Below are positions 1 to 7,115 of a stretch of 12,408 bases of DNA, piece after piece. The DNA is taken from assembly GCA_023416895.1 (NCBI GenBank), contig JAEZGQ010000223.1, positions 1 through 12,408 on the forward strand. Direction: 5' to 3'. The position numbers were made by a program, and so were the translations under genes. The number at the start of each line of letters is the position of its first letter. Position 1 is the first letter of the stretch. The notes under the pieces were generated by a model. The model was given only the letters and a program-made list of their open reading frames with translations, made no database searches and was not told the origin of the DNA. This stretch comes from Bacillota bacterium (GTDB lineage Bacteria > Bacillota > Clostridia > Christensenellales > CAG-138).

Positions 1-2
1 TG

Positions 3-1013
3 CTTTTGATGCTGTGCGTTGTGCTTCTCATCGTGCTCTTTCCGGGCAAAACATCCGCGCCCGCGTCTGATGTGCAGGATAGGAGTGTGAGCCTAAATGC
101 ATATACAAGCGAGGAACTGTGCTTTACAATCGGCATTCCCTCAGGGTATGAGGTGGAGACGTTTCCTGGTGAGGTAACCATCCAAAACGATACCAGCCAC
201 CTTACCATAGGCTGTTTGATGTATATCAATGATTCTGCCCTTTATTCCCTTTCGGATATAGCGGCAATACAAGAAGAGATTTTAGCCGAAGTCATCTCGG
301 GGAGCAGCGCAAAAAGCCACCAGCTTCTTTCAGGTGAAACCACCGAGATAAACGGCGAGCCAGCCTATCTCATCCGCTATGCAGCGCAGACTCAGACGGC
401 AAGCGGGGAGGGCATTGTGGCGATGGTTCCTTTGAAAAACGGCTTTGGCTGTTACGTACTCTCGGCGGCATGGGAGCAGGGCGATGCGACCGGCCAAGCC
501 GAAATCGAAGCTGCCGCTGCCTCTTTTAAGTCCACAGGCATAATCACCACGAACCTCGCGCTGTTTTCGGATGAAAAACTAGGTTTCAATATGCTCTACG
601 ATACAGCGGTTGTAAAGGGCGGGTACAGCATTCAGACGGCGTCGCAGGGGTATTATGATTGTGTGTTCTTCTACCCGGTCGAGGGGAACGAGGGCGTTTT
701 GCTAGAAGTTGAATGCGCCGCACCCTATGCCAAAGATGCTGAGGACGCGATGGCATACTTCCATGAAAAGGTTTTTGCTGAAATTGATCCAAACGCCGTA
801 GCTAGTGAACTTTATGACATAGAGATCGGCGACACGACATTTCTCCTACGCGAATATGCGGTGGAGGTATACGGCTTCGAACTCACGGTCGGATACTGCG
901 CGGTGGATATGGGCGGAACGTGTTACGCGATGTGCGCCGTTACGGATGCGGAAAACCGGGAAGCCATCCTTCAAATGCTACAGCTCGCCACGCATACGCT
1001 TAGACCCTTATAA
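3..1013 (+). CDS. Membrane-anchored or secreted protein with two similar domains, 5' partial
   Basis: I do not recognise a named family. The frame is already open at the window edge. The first residues are a hydrophobic stretch (LCVVLLIVLF) followed by a polar, Ala/Pro/Ser-rich segment, as in a signal peptide or N-terminal anchor. No positively charged n-region and no ribosome site precede the TTG at 6 or the ATG at 9, so the true start probably lies upstream. The remaining ~310 residues seem to fall into two halves of about 150 residues, each starting with a short strand-like segment (SEELCFTIGIPSGYE; SDEKLGFNMLYDTAV), holding a central alternating beta pattern and closing with a helix. This recalls the PsbP/DcrB-like fold found in extracytoplasmic proteins of Gram-positive bacteria, but that is inference. 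The gene is convergent with the - strand operon and shares a terminator with it, so a functional link is not implied. Confidence 0.75.
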   Translation, partial: LLMLCVVLLIVLFPGKTSAPASDVQDRSVSLNAYTSEELCFTIGIPSGYEVETFPGEVTIQNDTSHLTIGCLMYINDSALYSLSDIAAIQEEILAEVISGSSAKSHQLLSGETTEINGEPAYLIRYAAQTQTASGEGIVAMVPLKNGFGCYVLSAAWEQGDATGQAEIEAAAASFKSTGIITTNLALFSDEKLGFNMLYDTAVVKGGYSIQTASQGYYDCVFFYPVEGNEGVLLEVECAAPYAKDAEDAMAYFHEKVFAEIDPNAVASELYDIEIGDTTFLLREYAVEVYGFELTVGYCAVDMGGTCYAMCAVTDAENREAILQMLQLATHTLRPL

Positions 1014-1144
1014 ATAGAACGGCGCGTATCCCCTTATATCATCCCGACAGGTTTGCAGTCTTTAAAGTGGAGGGTGTTGCCTTTTTCTACCAAGGTCTGG
1101 ATAAAGAAGAAGGGTTGCATATTTCACTCCGAGGCTCGTGGTAA
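1004..1144 (+). pseudogene. Short startless protein-like frame, possible gene remnant
   Basis: Frame 2 is open from just after TAG 1001-1003 to TAA 1142-1144 and contains no usable start codon with a ribosome site. Its predicted peptide looks protein-like: it includes YHPDRFAVFKVEGVAFFYQG followed by LDKEEGLHISL. It overlaps the last ten bases of the preceding gene in another frame. It could be the 3' end of a decayed gene, or a tail of the preceding gene separated by a frameshift. The preceding gene already has a plausible end, so the second option is less likely. It could also be chance. I do not recognise the family. Confidence 0.22.
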
Positions 1145-1342
1145 CATGCTACCGCAAGTTTTTTTAGGGCTTGAAAATCATGCAAAGAAAAAGAAGCCCG
1201 CTAAAACCTTTGGTTTTAGCGGGCTTTTGGCGTAGAACCGGCACAGCACAGCCGGTATCCTACACAAAATCAGTCGTTTTCAGCAGCTCCGCAAAAGCGA
1301 AAACCGAACACGGCCATTCGATTTGTGAACCAAATTCGCCTC
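1014..1342. other. Convergent intergenic region
   Basis: This 329-base gap lies between the stop of the + strand gene and the stop of the last - strand operon gene. It holds the startless frame ending at 1144, the bidirectional terminator at 1194-1226 and a weak 6-bp inverted repeat (ACCGGC/GCCGGT) at 1237-1256. The - strand operon transcript would carry about 115 bases of 3' untranslated sequence before the terminator. I see no RNA gene or mobile-element signature. Confidence 0.6.
1191..1228. terminator. Bidirectional intrinsic terminator
   Basis: A perfect 15-bp stem, 1194-1208 (AAGCCCGCTAAAACC) with 1212-1226, closes a TTT loop. On the + strand it ends in a TTTT run (1225-1228). On the - strand the stem is followed by CTTTTTCTTTG, read from the complement of 1182-1193. 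It sits between two convergent transcription units and can serve both. Only one stem fits, so the call is firm; its efficiency in each direction is inferred. Confidence 0.92.
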
Positions 1343-2812
1343 TTACCGCAGCGGGGGCCATGCGGGGTCGAGATTGATCATACGGTCGTCCGTTTCGTGC
1401 GGTAGCACACCGCGGCGGCGCAAAAAATCCACGAAGAACGCGTGCGTGCGCACATGCGTGTTTTCCCATGCGACCTGCTCCGTAATTTCGCGGTAATTGT
1501 TGCCGCCTGTAGCGATATAATCGGTCGTAGCGACACGAATGCGATCATCCTTTTGAATGGGCGTGCCGTCTTCGCGAGCGAGAGAGAGGACGCGCGAGCC
1601 CTCCGGCTGCCGCGTATCAACGATTACCCGCAGCCCAGTAAACTGGAGCGTACCGTTGAGCGCCCAGTGCGCTTTCGTATAAGTCCGCTCAAAAAGCGCC
1701 GTTAGCTGTTCCCCGGTCATTTCCCCTGCAAAAATGTCCTCGTCAAAGCACATCACATGCATCACCATTTCCGCTGTGACGATGCCCGCCGGCATGTACC
1801 CAAAAAGGCTTGTCGCGTTGAAGATGCCAACAGGGGCTTTAGCGGCCTCGCGCAGGCCGTCGGTGTAAAAGTTGCCGAGTGCGCACATGCCGTCCTTATC
1901 CGCCGCTAGGCGAATGGGAAGCTTTGCAAGGGGCTCATCAAGGACGGGGCGGTAGGGCGCCATCGCTACATCTACCGCATCCTGCACGGTGGGGTCGGGA
2001 GCAATCCATTCCGTGTCGTCGCACATCATGTCATAGAGGCGCACGGTGCGTTCCGTAACGCGTTTGTTTTCATCGAGCGTCAAGCGGATATGCGCGATCT
2101 GCCCCGCGGAAAAACCCGCCTTTGCAAACACGGTTGTTCCACGAACGCACGCGATGCTGCCGGGGTTATGCCCGCCAATCATCACCTCGACGGGCGGTAT
2201 CGCATCCGCTGTTACAAACAGCTCACCCGTGCAGTCGCCTTCTTTTGAAACGCTGCCCGGCAAATGGCTGAGCACCACTACGACATCCGCTCCTTCGTTC
2301 CGCATTTGAGGAATGATGCTGTTGAGTACCTCGGCGGGCGGTACAACGGTAAACCCGCAAAAACTCTCAGGCTTGAGCATGAACGGCGTATACGCCGTCG
2401 TCACGCCGACGATGCCGATTTTAACGCCGCCGCGCGCAAGTATGATATAAGGCTTTGCGGGGGCAGCTGGCTGGTGTGTGCTTTCGTCTATAATGTTGGC
2501 GCACAAAATGGGGAAGGAGGCCCGCGCAAGAACCTTGCGCATGGTTTGCCCGCCGTTATCGAATTCGTGGTTGCCAAGCGTCATCGCGTCAACGCCGAGC
2601 AGGTTGAGGATGTCAATGACTGGCTCGCCGTCGGTGAGGTTGCAAATCGGCGCTCCGCAAAGCACGTCTCCCGCATCGAGAAAAAGTGTTCCCGTTGGGT
2701 TTTGCTCCCGTATGTGCCTCAAAAGCCCTGCGACCTTCGCGGCACCGGGGCAATGGTAGGTTTGTTCGATTGCTCCGGCAAAGTCGGTCTGGTTAACAAT
2801 GTCGAGTATCAT
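1343..2812 (-). CDS. UshA-like metallophosphatase/5'-nucleotidase family protein, paralogue A
   Basis: The 489-residue protein has the two-domain layout of bifunctional 5'-nucleotidase/2',3'-cyclic phosphodiesterases: an N-terminal calcineurin-like metallophosphatase domain (about 1-260) and a C-terminal 5'-nucleotidase domain (about 290-470). Visible motifs are DAGD (46-49), GNHEFD (80-85), LSHL with His183 and GGH (213-215) in the first domain, and LGNFYTD, NATS and TDYIATGG in the second. Two expected ligands are absent: the motif I region reads TDFAG, so Ala12 replaces the His of NDxHG, and GGHNP puts Pro217 at the last His of GHxH. The usual NGGxR-type segment reads NATSLFGYM and lacks the Arg kept in the neighbouring paralogue. 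There is no signal peptide, unlike UshA, so a cytoplasmic location is inferred. The ATG at 2812 has a strong GGGGAG ribosome site 18 bases after the previous stop. It is last in the operon. Hydrolase activity is plausible but altered or lost activity is possible. Confidence 0.88.
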   Translation of the reverse strand: MILDIVNQTDFAGAIEQTYHCPGAAKVAGLLRHIREQNPTGTLFLDAGDVLCGAPICNLTDGEPVIDILNLLGVDAMTLGNHEFDNGGQTMRKVLARASFPILCANIIDESTHQPAAPAKPYIILARGGVKIGIVGVTTAYTPFMLKPESFCGFTVVPPAEVLNSIIPQMRNEGADVVVVLSHLPGSVSKEGDCTGELFVTADAIPPVEVMIGGHNPGSIACVRGTTVFAKAGFSAGQIAHIRLTLDENKRVTERTVRLYDMMCDDTEWIAPDPTVQDAVDVAMAPYRPVLDEPLAKLPIRLAADKDGMCALGNFYTDGLREAAKAPVGIFNATSLFGYMPAGIVTAEMVMHVMCFDEDIFAGEMTGEQLTALFERTYTKAHWALNGTLQFTGLRVIVDTRQPEGSRVLSLAREDGTPIQKDDRIRVATTDYIATGGNNYREITEQVAWENTHVRTHAFFVDFLRRRGVLPHETDDRMINLDPAWPPLR

Positions 2813-2830
2813 AGGCTCTCCCCTCGGGCG

Positions 2831-4297
2831 TTAAAAAGGCGAATTGTCGTTTTCGGGCCGGCCGATTTCGTGCATGCGCTGCTCGGGCGAAACGGAGAGT
2901 TTTCCGAGCTTGCGTACATGCGCAAAAATCGCCTCATACATGTGCACGGGAAGCTGCTCCCACTGGAGCGCGTTTGCAATTTGCCCCGTATCGTTACCGC
3001 CCGAAGCCATGTACTCCGAGGTTGCAACCGTGTAGGTCTTTTCCCGTTCTAACGGCGTGCCGTCCGGCAGTGTAATTTTTCGTATTTTCGAAAAGGCTGG
3101 CTTCGTGTGGTCAGCATATACCACAAGGCCGGAATACATAAGCCCTGCATTGTTGCCGAAGCGTTCGGGCACATAAACGAGCTCAAACAGCTCGTAGAGC
3201 TGTGCCCCGGTGATCTTTGCGCACAAAATCGGGTCGTCAAAACCCATCACAGAGCTCATATCCTCCGCGGTAACGGGGCCCGGCTCAATGCGGCCGCCTG
3301 CGCTTGTGGCGTTCATATAAGCAAAATCTGTTTCCGCTGCGCTGCGCACGCAGTCCGCAAGCAGGTTGCCAAGCTTCGTTTCCGCGCTCAGGCGGATGGT
3401 CCACGTTTCGTCGGTGGTAGCAAGCACATCCTCAAAAAAGCCGGAAAATGGCGCCGTGACCTGCTTCTCATATTGTTCGTAGGCGGCAACGGGTGCTGCC
3501 TTTCCATCGTTTTGCAGCACGCTGTACGACCGTTCAACGATGCTGCGGGTATCAGGGTCAAACAAGAGCCGCGTATGGCAAAGACTGTGGCCTCCAAAGC
3601 CGCCCTTGAGCACAACCGTGTTGCCCACAAGCCCCGCGTAATCACCCGGAATATGGCCGCCGATGCACACGTCTACCTCGGGAATTTCCTGCAAAAGCTC
3701 AGCCAGTTCGCCGCTGATGCCACCATTCGCTTCGATGTAGAAAGGAATGTGCGCAAGCAACACAACAACCTCCGCGCCCGCCTGCCGCATCTCAGGGATA
3801 TAAGTCCTGCACGCCTGCGCGCAGGAGCGTACCTCGTAGGGGACAAAGGATGAAGCGGTGACCATGTAGGGCGTATATTCGGTAGTCACCCCGACCACGC
3901 CGATTTTCACGCCCGCTTTTTCTAATATGACATAGGGCTTCGTGTCGGGGATCAACTCCCCGGTATCCCGCTCTACGATGTTAGCACAGAGGATAGGGAA
4001 GTCCGCAAGGGCGATGCAATCGTTCAAAAATGTTCGCCCGCGGTCGAATTCGTGATTGCCGAGCGTAAGCGCGTCGGCCTTAAGAAGCGACACGGCCTTT
4101 ACACAGGGCGCGCCGCCCCAAAACGTGGTGGAGAACGCGTCGCCCGCATCAAGTAGCAGCGTGCCGGCGGGGTTTTCCCGCCGTACGGCTTCAATCATCG
4201 CACCAAACGATGCGAAACCCCGATTACGGCGGGAGCGCTTCATTCTACCCGAAAAGTCGGCATGCGCCAGAATGTCGATGGGAATCAGTCGTTTCAT
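2831..4297 (-). CDS. UshA-like metallophosphatase/5'-nucleotidase family protein, paralogue B
   Basis: This 488-residue protein is a full-length paralogue of the next gene downstream. Its landmarks fall at the same residue numbers: GNHEFD 80-85, His183 in LLAHIP, and GGH 213-215. The stretch from residue 81 to 217 therefore aligns without net gaps. Shared blocks include FPILCANI, KPY-IL and VGVTT-YTP. The DAGD metal-bridging motif is at 50-53. As in the paralogue, motif I lacks its His (ADFSG, Ser16) and the GHxH motif ends in Pro217 (GGHIPG). The C-terminal domain keeps an Arg in the nucleotide-site loop (NATSAGGRIEPG, Arg336) and has LGNLLAD and SEYMASGGND. No signal peptide is visible, so cytoplasmic action is inferred. 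The ATG at 4297 lies 4 bases after the permease stop, with AAGGA overlapping that stop, indicating translational coupling. The family acts on nucleotides and related phosphate esters; the real substrate is unknown. Confidence 0.88.
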   Translation of the reverse strand: MKRLIPIDILAHADFSGRMKRSRRNRGFASFGAMIEAVRRENPAGTLLLDAGDAFSTTFWGGAPCVKAVSLLKADALTLGNHEFDRGRTFLNDCIALADFPILCANIVERDTGELIPDTKPYVILEKAGVKIGVVGVTTEYTPYMVTASSFVPYEVRSCAQACRTYIPEMRQAGAEVVVLLAHIPFYIEANGGISGELAELLQEIPEVDVCIGGHIPGDYAGLVGNTVVLKGGFGGHSLCHTRLLFDPDTRSIVERSYSVLQNDGKAAPVAAYEQYEKQVTAPFSGFFEDVLATTDETWTIRLSAETKLGNLLADCVRSAAETDFAYMNATSAGGRIEPGPVTAEDMSSVMGFDDPILCAKITGAQLYELFELVYVPERFGNNAGLMYSGLVVYADHTKPAFSKIRKITLPDGTPLEREKTYTVATSEYMASGGNDTGQIANALQWEQLPVHMYEAIFAHVRKLGKLSVSPEQRMHEIGRPENDNSPF

Positions 4298-4301
4298 GCG
4301 C

Positions 4302-5129
4302 TTATCCTTTCAGCCCGCCGCGCGATACGCCGGTGACGATCTGCTTGCGAAATAAGAGGAACAGAATGATCATGGGCACCACGACGATCGTTGCAGCCGC
4401 CATCAGCCGCTCGTAGCGAATGCCGCTCGAGGTCATGAAAGCATAAAGACCAAACGGCAGCGTGCGCGATTCAGGCGTATTGGTGACGAGCACCGTCCAA
4501 AGGAACGCATTCCAGCAGGTGATCGCGTTAAGAAGGCCAATCGTTGCAAGCGCTGGCTTTGCGATGGGAATCATGATGCGAAACAGGTAGCGCCAGTTGG
4601 AGGCACCATCCACACGCGCCGAATAATACAGGCTATCCGGTATGGAGAGGAAGAAGTTTCGCAAAATGTAGGTGTAGAAAATGCTCGACGTAAACGGGAT
4701 GATGAGCGCAAGCAAATTGTCGGTCAGTTTCCAGTCCACAATGGTTTGATAATTGGTGATCACGAGCATTTCAAACGGTATCATCATCAGCGAGAGCAGC
4801 AGCGAGAAAAGAAGGTCGCGCCCGGGGAACTTGAGGCGAGAGAACGCAAACGCCGCAAGCACGGTTGTAAACATCGTGCAGGCGACGCAGGCGACCGTGA
4901 CGATGACGGAGTTTAGAAAATACCGCGCAAAGGGCGCTTTTTCGAAGGCGTATTTGTAGTTTTCCAGCGTAGGGCTAGCGGGGAGCACCGTGGGCGGTGT
5001 GGTATTCACCTCCGCGGCGGTTTTCAGGGAGGAGAGTATCATCCATACGAACGGCAGTACCATGACCGCCGCGCCGATGGCGAGGATCGCGTAAAGGATG
5101 GTTCGCTTGGTTATTCTCATTGTTTTCAT
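4302..5129 (-). CDS. ABC transporter inner-membrane permease, MalG/UgpE type
   Basis: The 275-residue protein has about six hydrophobic segments (near 11-33, 72-96, 106-126, 138-158, 191-213 and 243-262). The cytoplasmic coupling loop of importer permeases is at 168-189 (YYSARVDGASNWRYLFRIMI), preserving the DGA and Pro core of the EAA motif but with Tyr/Ser where Glu-Ala is usual. The C-terminus (VTGVSRGGLKG) matches the usual end of MalG-type carbohydrate-uptake-1 permeases. It would pair with the upstream permease and the ATPase. The start at 5129 lies 3 bases after the upstream stop; the ribosome site is weak (TTGAGC), consistent with coupling, and a second Met at 5120 is an alternative start. 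The family imports sugars, glycerol phosphate and related polyols; the substrate here is not determined. Confidence 0.93.
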   Translation of the reverse strand: MKTMRITKRTILYAILAIGAAVMVLPFVWMILSSLKTAAEVNTTPPTVLPASPTLENYKYAFEKAPFARYFLNSVIVTVACVACTMFTTVLAAFAFSRLKFPGRDLLFSLLLSLMMIPFEMLVITNYQTIVDWKLTDNLLALIIPFTSSIFYTYILRNFFLSIPDSLYYSARVDGASNWRYLFRIMIPIAKPALATIGLLNAITCWNAFLWTVLVTNTPESRTLPFGLYAFMTSSGIRYERLMAAATIVVVPMIILFLLFRKQIVTGVSRGGLKG

Positions 5130-5132
5130 AGC

Positions 5133-6053
5133 TCAATAATGCTTCCATTTCCGCTGAATGAACAGCTGAATCATCGTCAGCGCCAAAACGATCACGAATA
5201 GGATCACCGCGCTAGCCGCAGCTCTGCCGAGCTTCCATTGGACAAAGAATGCGTCGTAGAGATAATATACGACCGTATAGAGTGAGTAAGCCGAACCGGG
5301 ATTTCCGTTAAACAGCGGGAAGAGCTCCGAAAACACCTTGGAGGCGGAAATCATATTGATGATCAGGGTCAGCCCGATGGTCGGAGCAAGAAGGGGCAGC
5401 GTGATGCGCCGAAAAATGCGACCGCCCTTCGCACCGTCGGCGCGTGCAGCCGTATAATACTGCGGGTTGACATTTTGGAAACCGGCAAGCAGCAAAATCG
5501 TGGTGAACGGGATCATGCTCCATACGCCGTAGATACAGAGCGCCGCGAGGTTGTAGGCTGGGTTGTTCAACCAGTTGACCGGGTCGATTTGAAAAAGGGA
5601 AAGGAAATAGTTGATCAGACCATAGTCATAGTTAAACAGCCATTTCCAAACGAGGCCGATGGCTGTGATGGAGGTGACCATCGGCAGAAAGTAACAGGTT
5701 TGGAAAAACCCCTTGAGCCGTATGTCGTTGTTGAGAAGCGTTGCGATCAAAAGCGAGAGCGCCGTTGCAACCGGCACGACGATTACCGCGTATAGGGCGG
5801 TGTTCTTGAGGCCGTTGAGAAAGTTTGGGTCACGGATGACCGCTTCATAGTTTGCAAAACCGAACCCGCTGAACGCGCCTGTGAGAACCTTGTAACCCTC
5901 TTTAAAAGAGATAAGGAACACGTTGACGAACGGGTAGATAGAAAAGAGAATCAGCCCGATCAAAAACGGCGCGAGAAAGGCCGCAGGCACGAGGAAGGTT
6001 TTAACCGTAAGCTTTTCACCATCCCGGCAGGTTTTTGAGAACAGCCTCTTCAT
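5133..6053 (-). CDS. ABC transporter inner-membrane permease, MalF/UgpA type
   Basis: The 306-residue protein begins with a short basic cytoplasmic tail and has about six membrane segments, starting near residues 20-49 and ending near 280-299. The coupling loop at 199-220 (YYTAARADGAKGGRIFRRIT, then LP) is a good EAA motif. Length and layout fit UgpA/LacF-type permeases without the large periplasmic insert of E. coli MalF. The start ATG overlaps the ATPase stop as ATGA (6050-6053), with a strong GGGGGAGAG ribosome site 6 bases upstream. It forms the transmembrane pore with the next gene's product. The membership of the carbohydrate-uptake-1 group is clear; the transported compound is not. Confidence 0.94.
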   Translation of the reverse strand: MKRLFSKTCRDGEKLTVKTFLVPAAFLAPFLIGLILFSIYPFVNVFLISFKEGYKVLTGAFSGFGFANYEAVIRDPNFLNGLKNTALYAVIVVPVATALSLLIATLLNNDIRLKGFFQTCYFLPMVTSITAIGLVWKWLFNYDYGLINYFLSLFQIDPVNWLNNPAYNLAALCIYGVWSMIPFTTILLLAGFQNVNPQYYTAARADGAKGGRIFRRITLPLLAPTIGLTLIINMISASKVFSELFPLFNGNPGSAYSLYTVVYYLYDAFFVQWKLGRAAASAVILFVIVLALTMIQLFIQRKWKHY

Positions 6054-7111
6054 GACAATCTCTCCCCCGTTTGCGCATCGAACAAAAACACACCGCGGCG
6101 CTTAAAGCTGAGCTGGATCTTCTCACCGATGGAAAGCGGATAATCGCCGCTGATGAAGCCGCGGCATTGCTGGCCCTCAATTTCAAGCAGCGAGAGCTCA
6201 TCCTTGTTGATCCAATAGCGCTCAAGTACACGCGCCTGAAGGGAATCCCCCTGTGCGGGAACTACGATGCTCTCCGCACGCACGGCGAGAATCGCCTCTG
6301 TGCCGTTTGCGACTTCACGGCGCAGCGGCAACGAAACGCGTACCTCCGAACCCTCGAAACGGAATACGCCGTTCTCGATGGTTCCGCGAAGCCTGTTGAT
6401 GGGTGGTGCACCAAGAAAATCCGCCGTAAAGAAGTTGACGGGTTCATCATAGAGCTGGCGCGGGGAATCCTGCTGCTGCAAAACGCCGAGCTTGAGCAAA
6501 ACGACCTGGTCGGCGATGGAGGAGGCTTCCTCTTGGTCATGCGTAACAAATACGGTTGTTACCTTCGAGGCGCGCTGGATGCGCAAAATCTCTTCGCGCA
6601 TTTCTACACGCAGCTTCGCGTCGAGGTTGGAGAGCGGCTCGTCGAGCAAAAGAAGCGCAGGCTCTTTCGCCAAAGCGCGCGCGATGGCCACACGCTGCTG
6701 CTGCCCGCCTGAGAGCTGGCTGGGTTTGCGGTCGAGAAACTCCGAAATGCGCACAAGCTCGGCAAGCTCACCGGCGCGCTCAAAGCGCTGTTTTTTTTGC
6801 ATGCGCTTGATCTCCAGCGGGAAGCAAATGTTCTCCCGAACCGTCATGTGCGGATAAAGTGCGTAGTTTTGAAATACAAGCCCAACATTGCGCTTCTCGG
6901 GGGGGAGATCAGTAACATCACGATCTTCAAAGAAAATGCGACCGCCGCTGACGGGGAGAATGCCGGAAAGCATGTTCAAAATGGTTGATTTGCCGCAACC
7001 TGAAGGGCCAAGCAACGCAATGAGCTTGCCGCTTTCGATCACGGCAGAAAGGTCGTTGACCGCAACCGCATCGCCGAATTTCTTTGTAACATGTTCTAGT
7101 GTAATTTTCAT
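6050..7111 (-). CDS. ABC importer ATPase, MalK/UgpC/MsmX type
   Basis: All nucleotide-binding motifs are present in this 353-residue protein: Walker A GPSGCGKST (35-43), Q-loop Gln81, signature LSGGQ (133-137), Walker B LLLLDEP with Asp157-Glu158, and switch His191 in VTHDQEEA. Residues from about 235 form the C-terminal OB/TOBE-like regulatory domain typical of this group. The length is normal. It energises the two permeases encoded immediately downstream. In many Firmicutes one shared MsmX-type ATPase serves several importers; here a dedicated copy is in the operon. The ATG at 7111 is 4 bases after the upstream stop, and a GAGGTGA ribosome site spans that stop. UgpC is the nearest functional label, but family sequence alone does not fix the substrate. 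Confidence 0.96.
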   Translation of the reverse strand: MKITLEHVTKKFGDAVAVNDLSAVIESGKLIALLGPSGCGKSTILNMLSGILPVSGGRIFFEDRDVTDLPPEKRNVGLVFQNYALYPHMTVRENICFPLEIKRMQKKQRFERAGELAELVRISEFLDRKPSQLSGGQQQRVAIARALAKEPALLLLDEPLSNLDAKLRVEMREEILRIQRASKVTTVFVTHDQEEASSIADQVVLLKLGVLQQQDSPRQLYDEPVNFFTADFLGAPPINRLRGTIENGVFRFEGSEVRVSLPLRREVANGTEAILAVRAESIVVPAQGDSLQARVLERYWINKDELSLLEIEGQQCRGFISGDYPLSIGEKIQLSFKRRGVFLFDAQTGERLS

Positions 7112-7115
7112 AGAA

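Noticed and set aside
1237..1256. Inverted repeat ACCGGC/GCCGGT near the convergent terminator
   Set aside because: A six-base palindrome half with an 8-base loop and no T-run; the real terminator is next to it.
1260..1342. Protein-like - strand tail (GEFGSQIEWPCSVFAFAELL) ending at 1260
   Set aside because: It is in a different frame from the nucleotidase gene, short, and upstream it runs through that gene's coding region as an Arg/Pro-rich shadow; most likely chance.
2264..3853. Long + strand frames opposite the 5'-nucleotidase genes
   Set aside because: The - strand frames contain full catalytic-family motifs; the + strand products are Arg/His/Cys-rich and match nothing I recognise.
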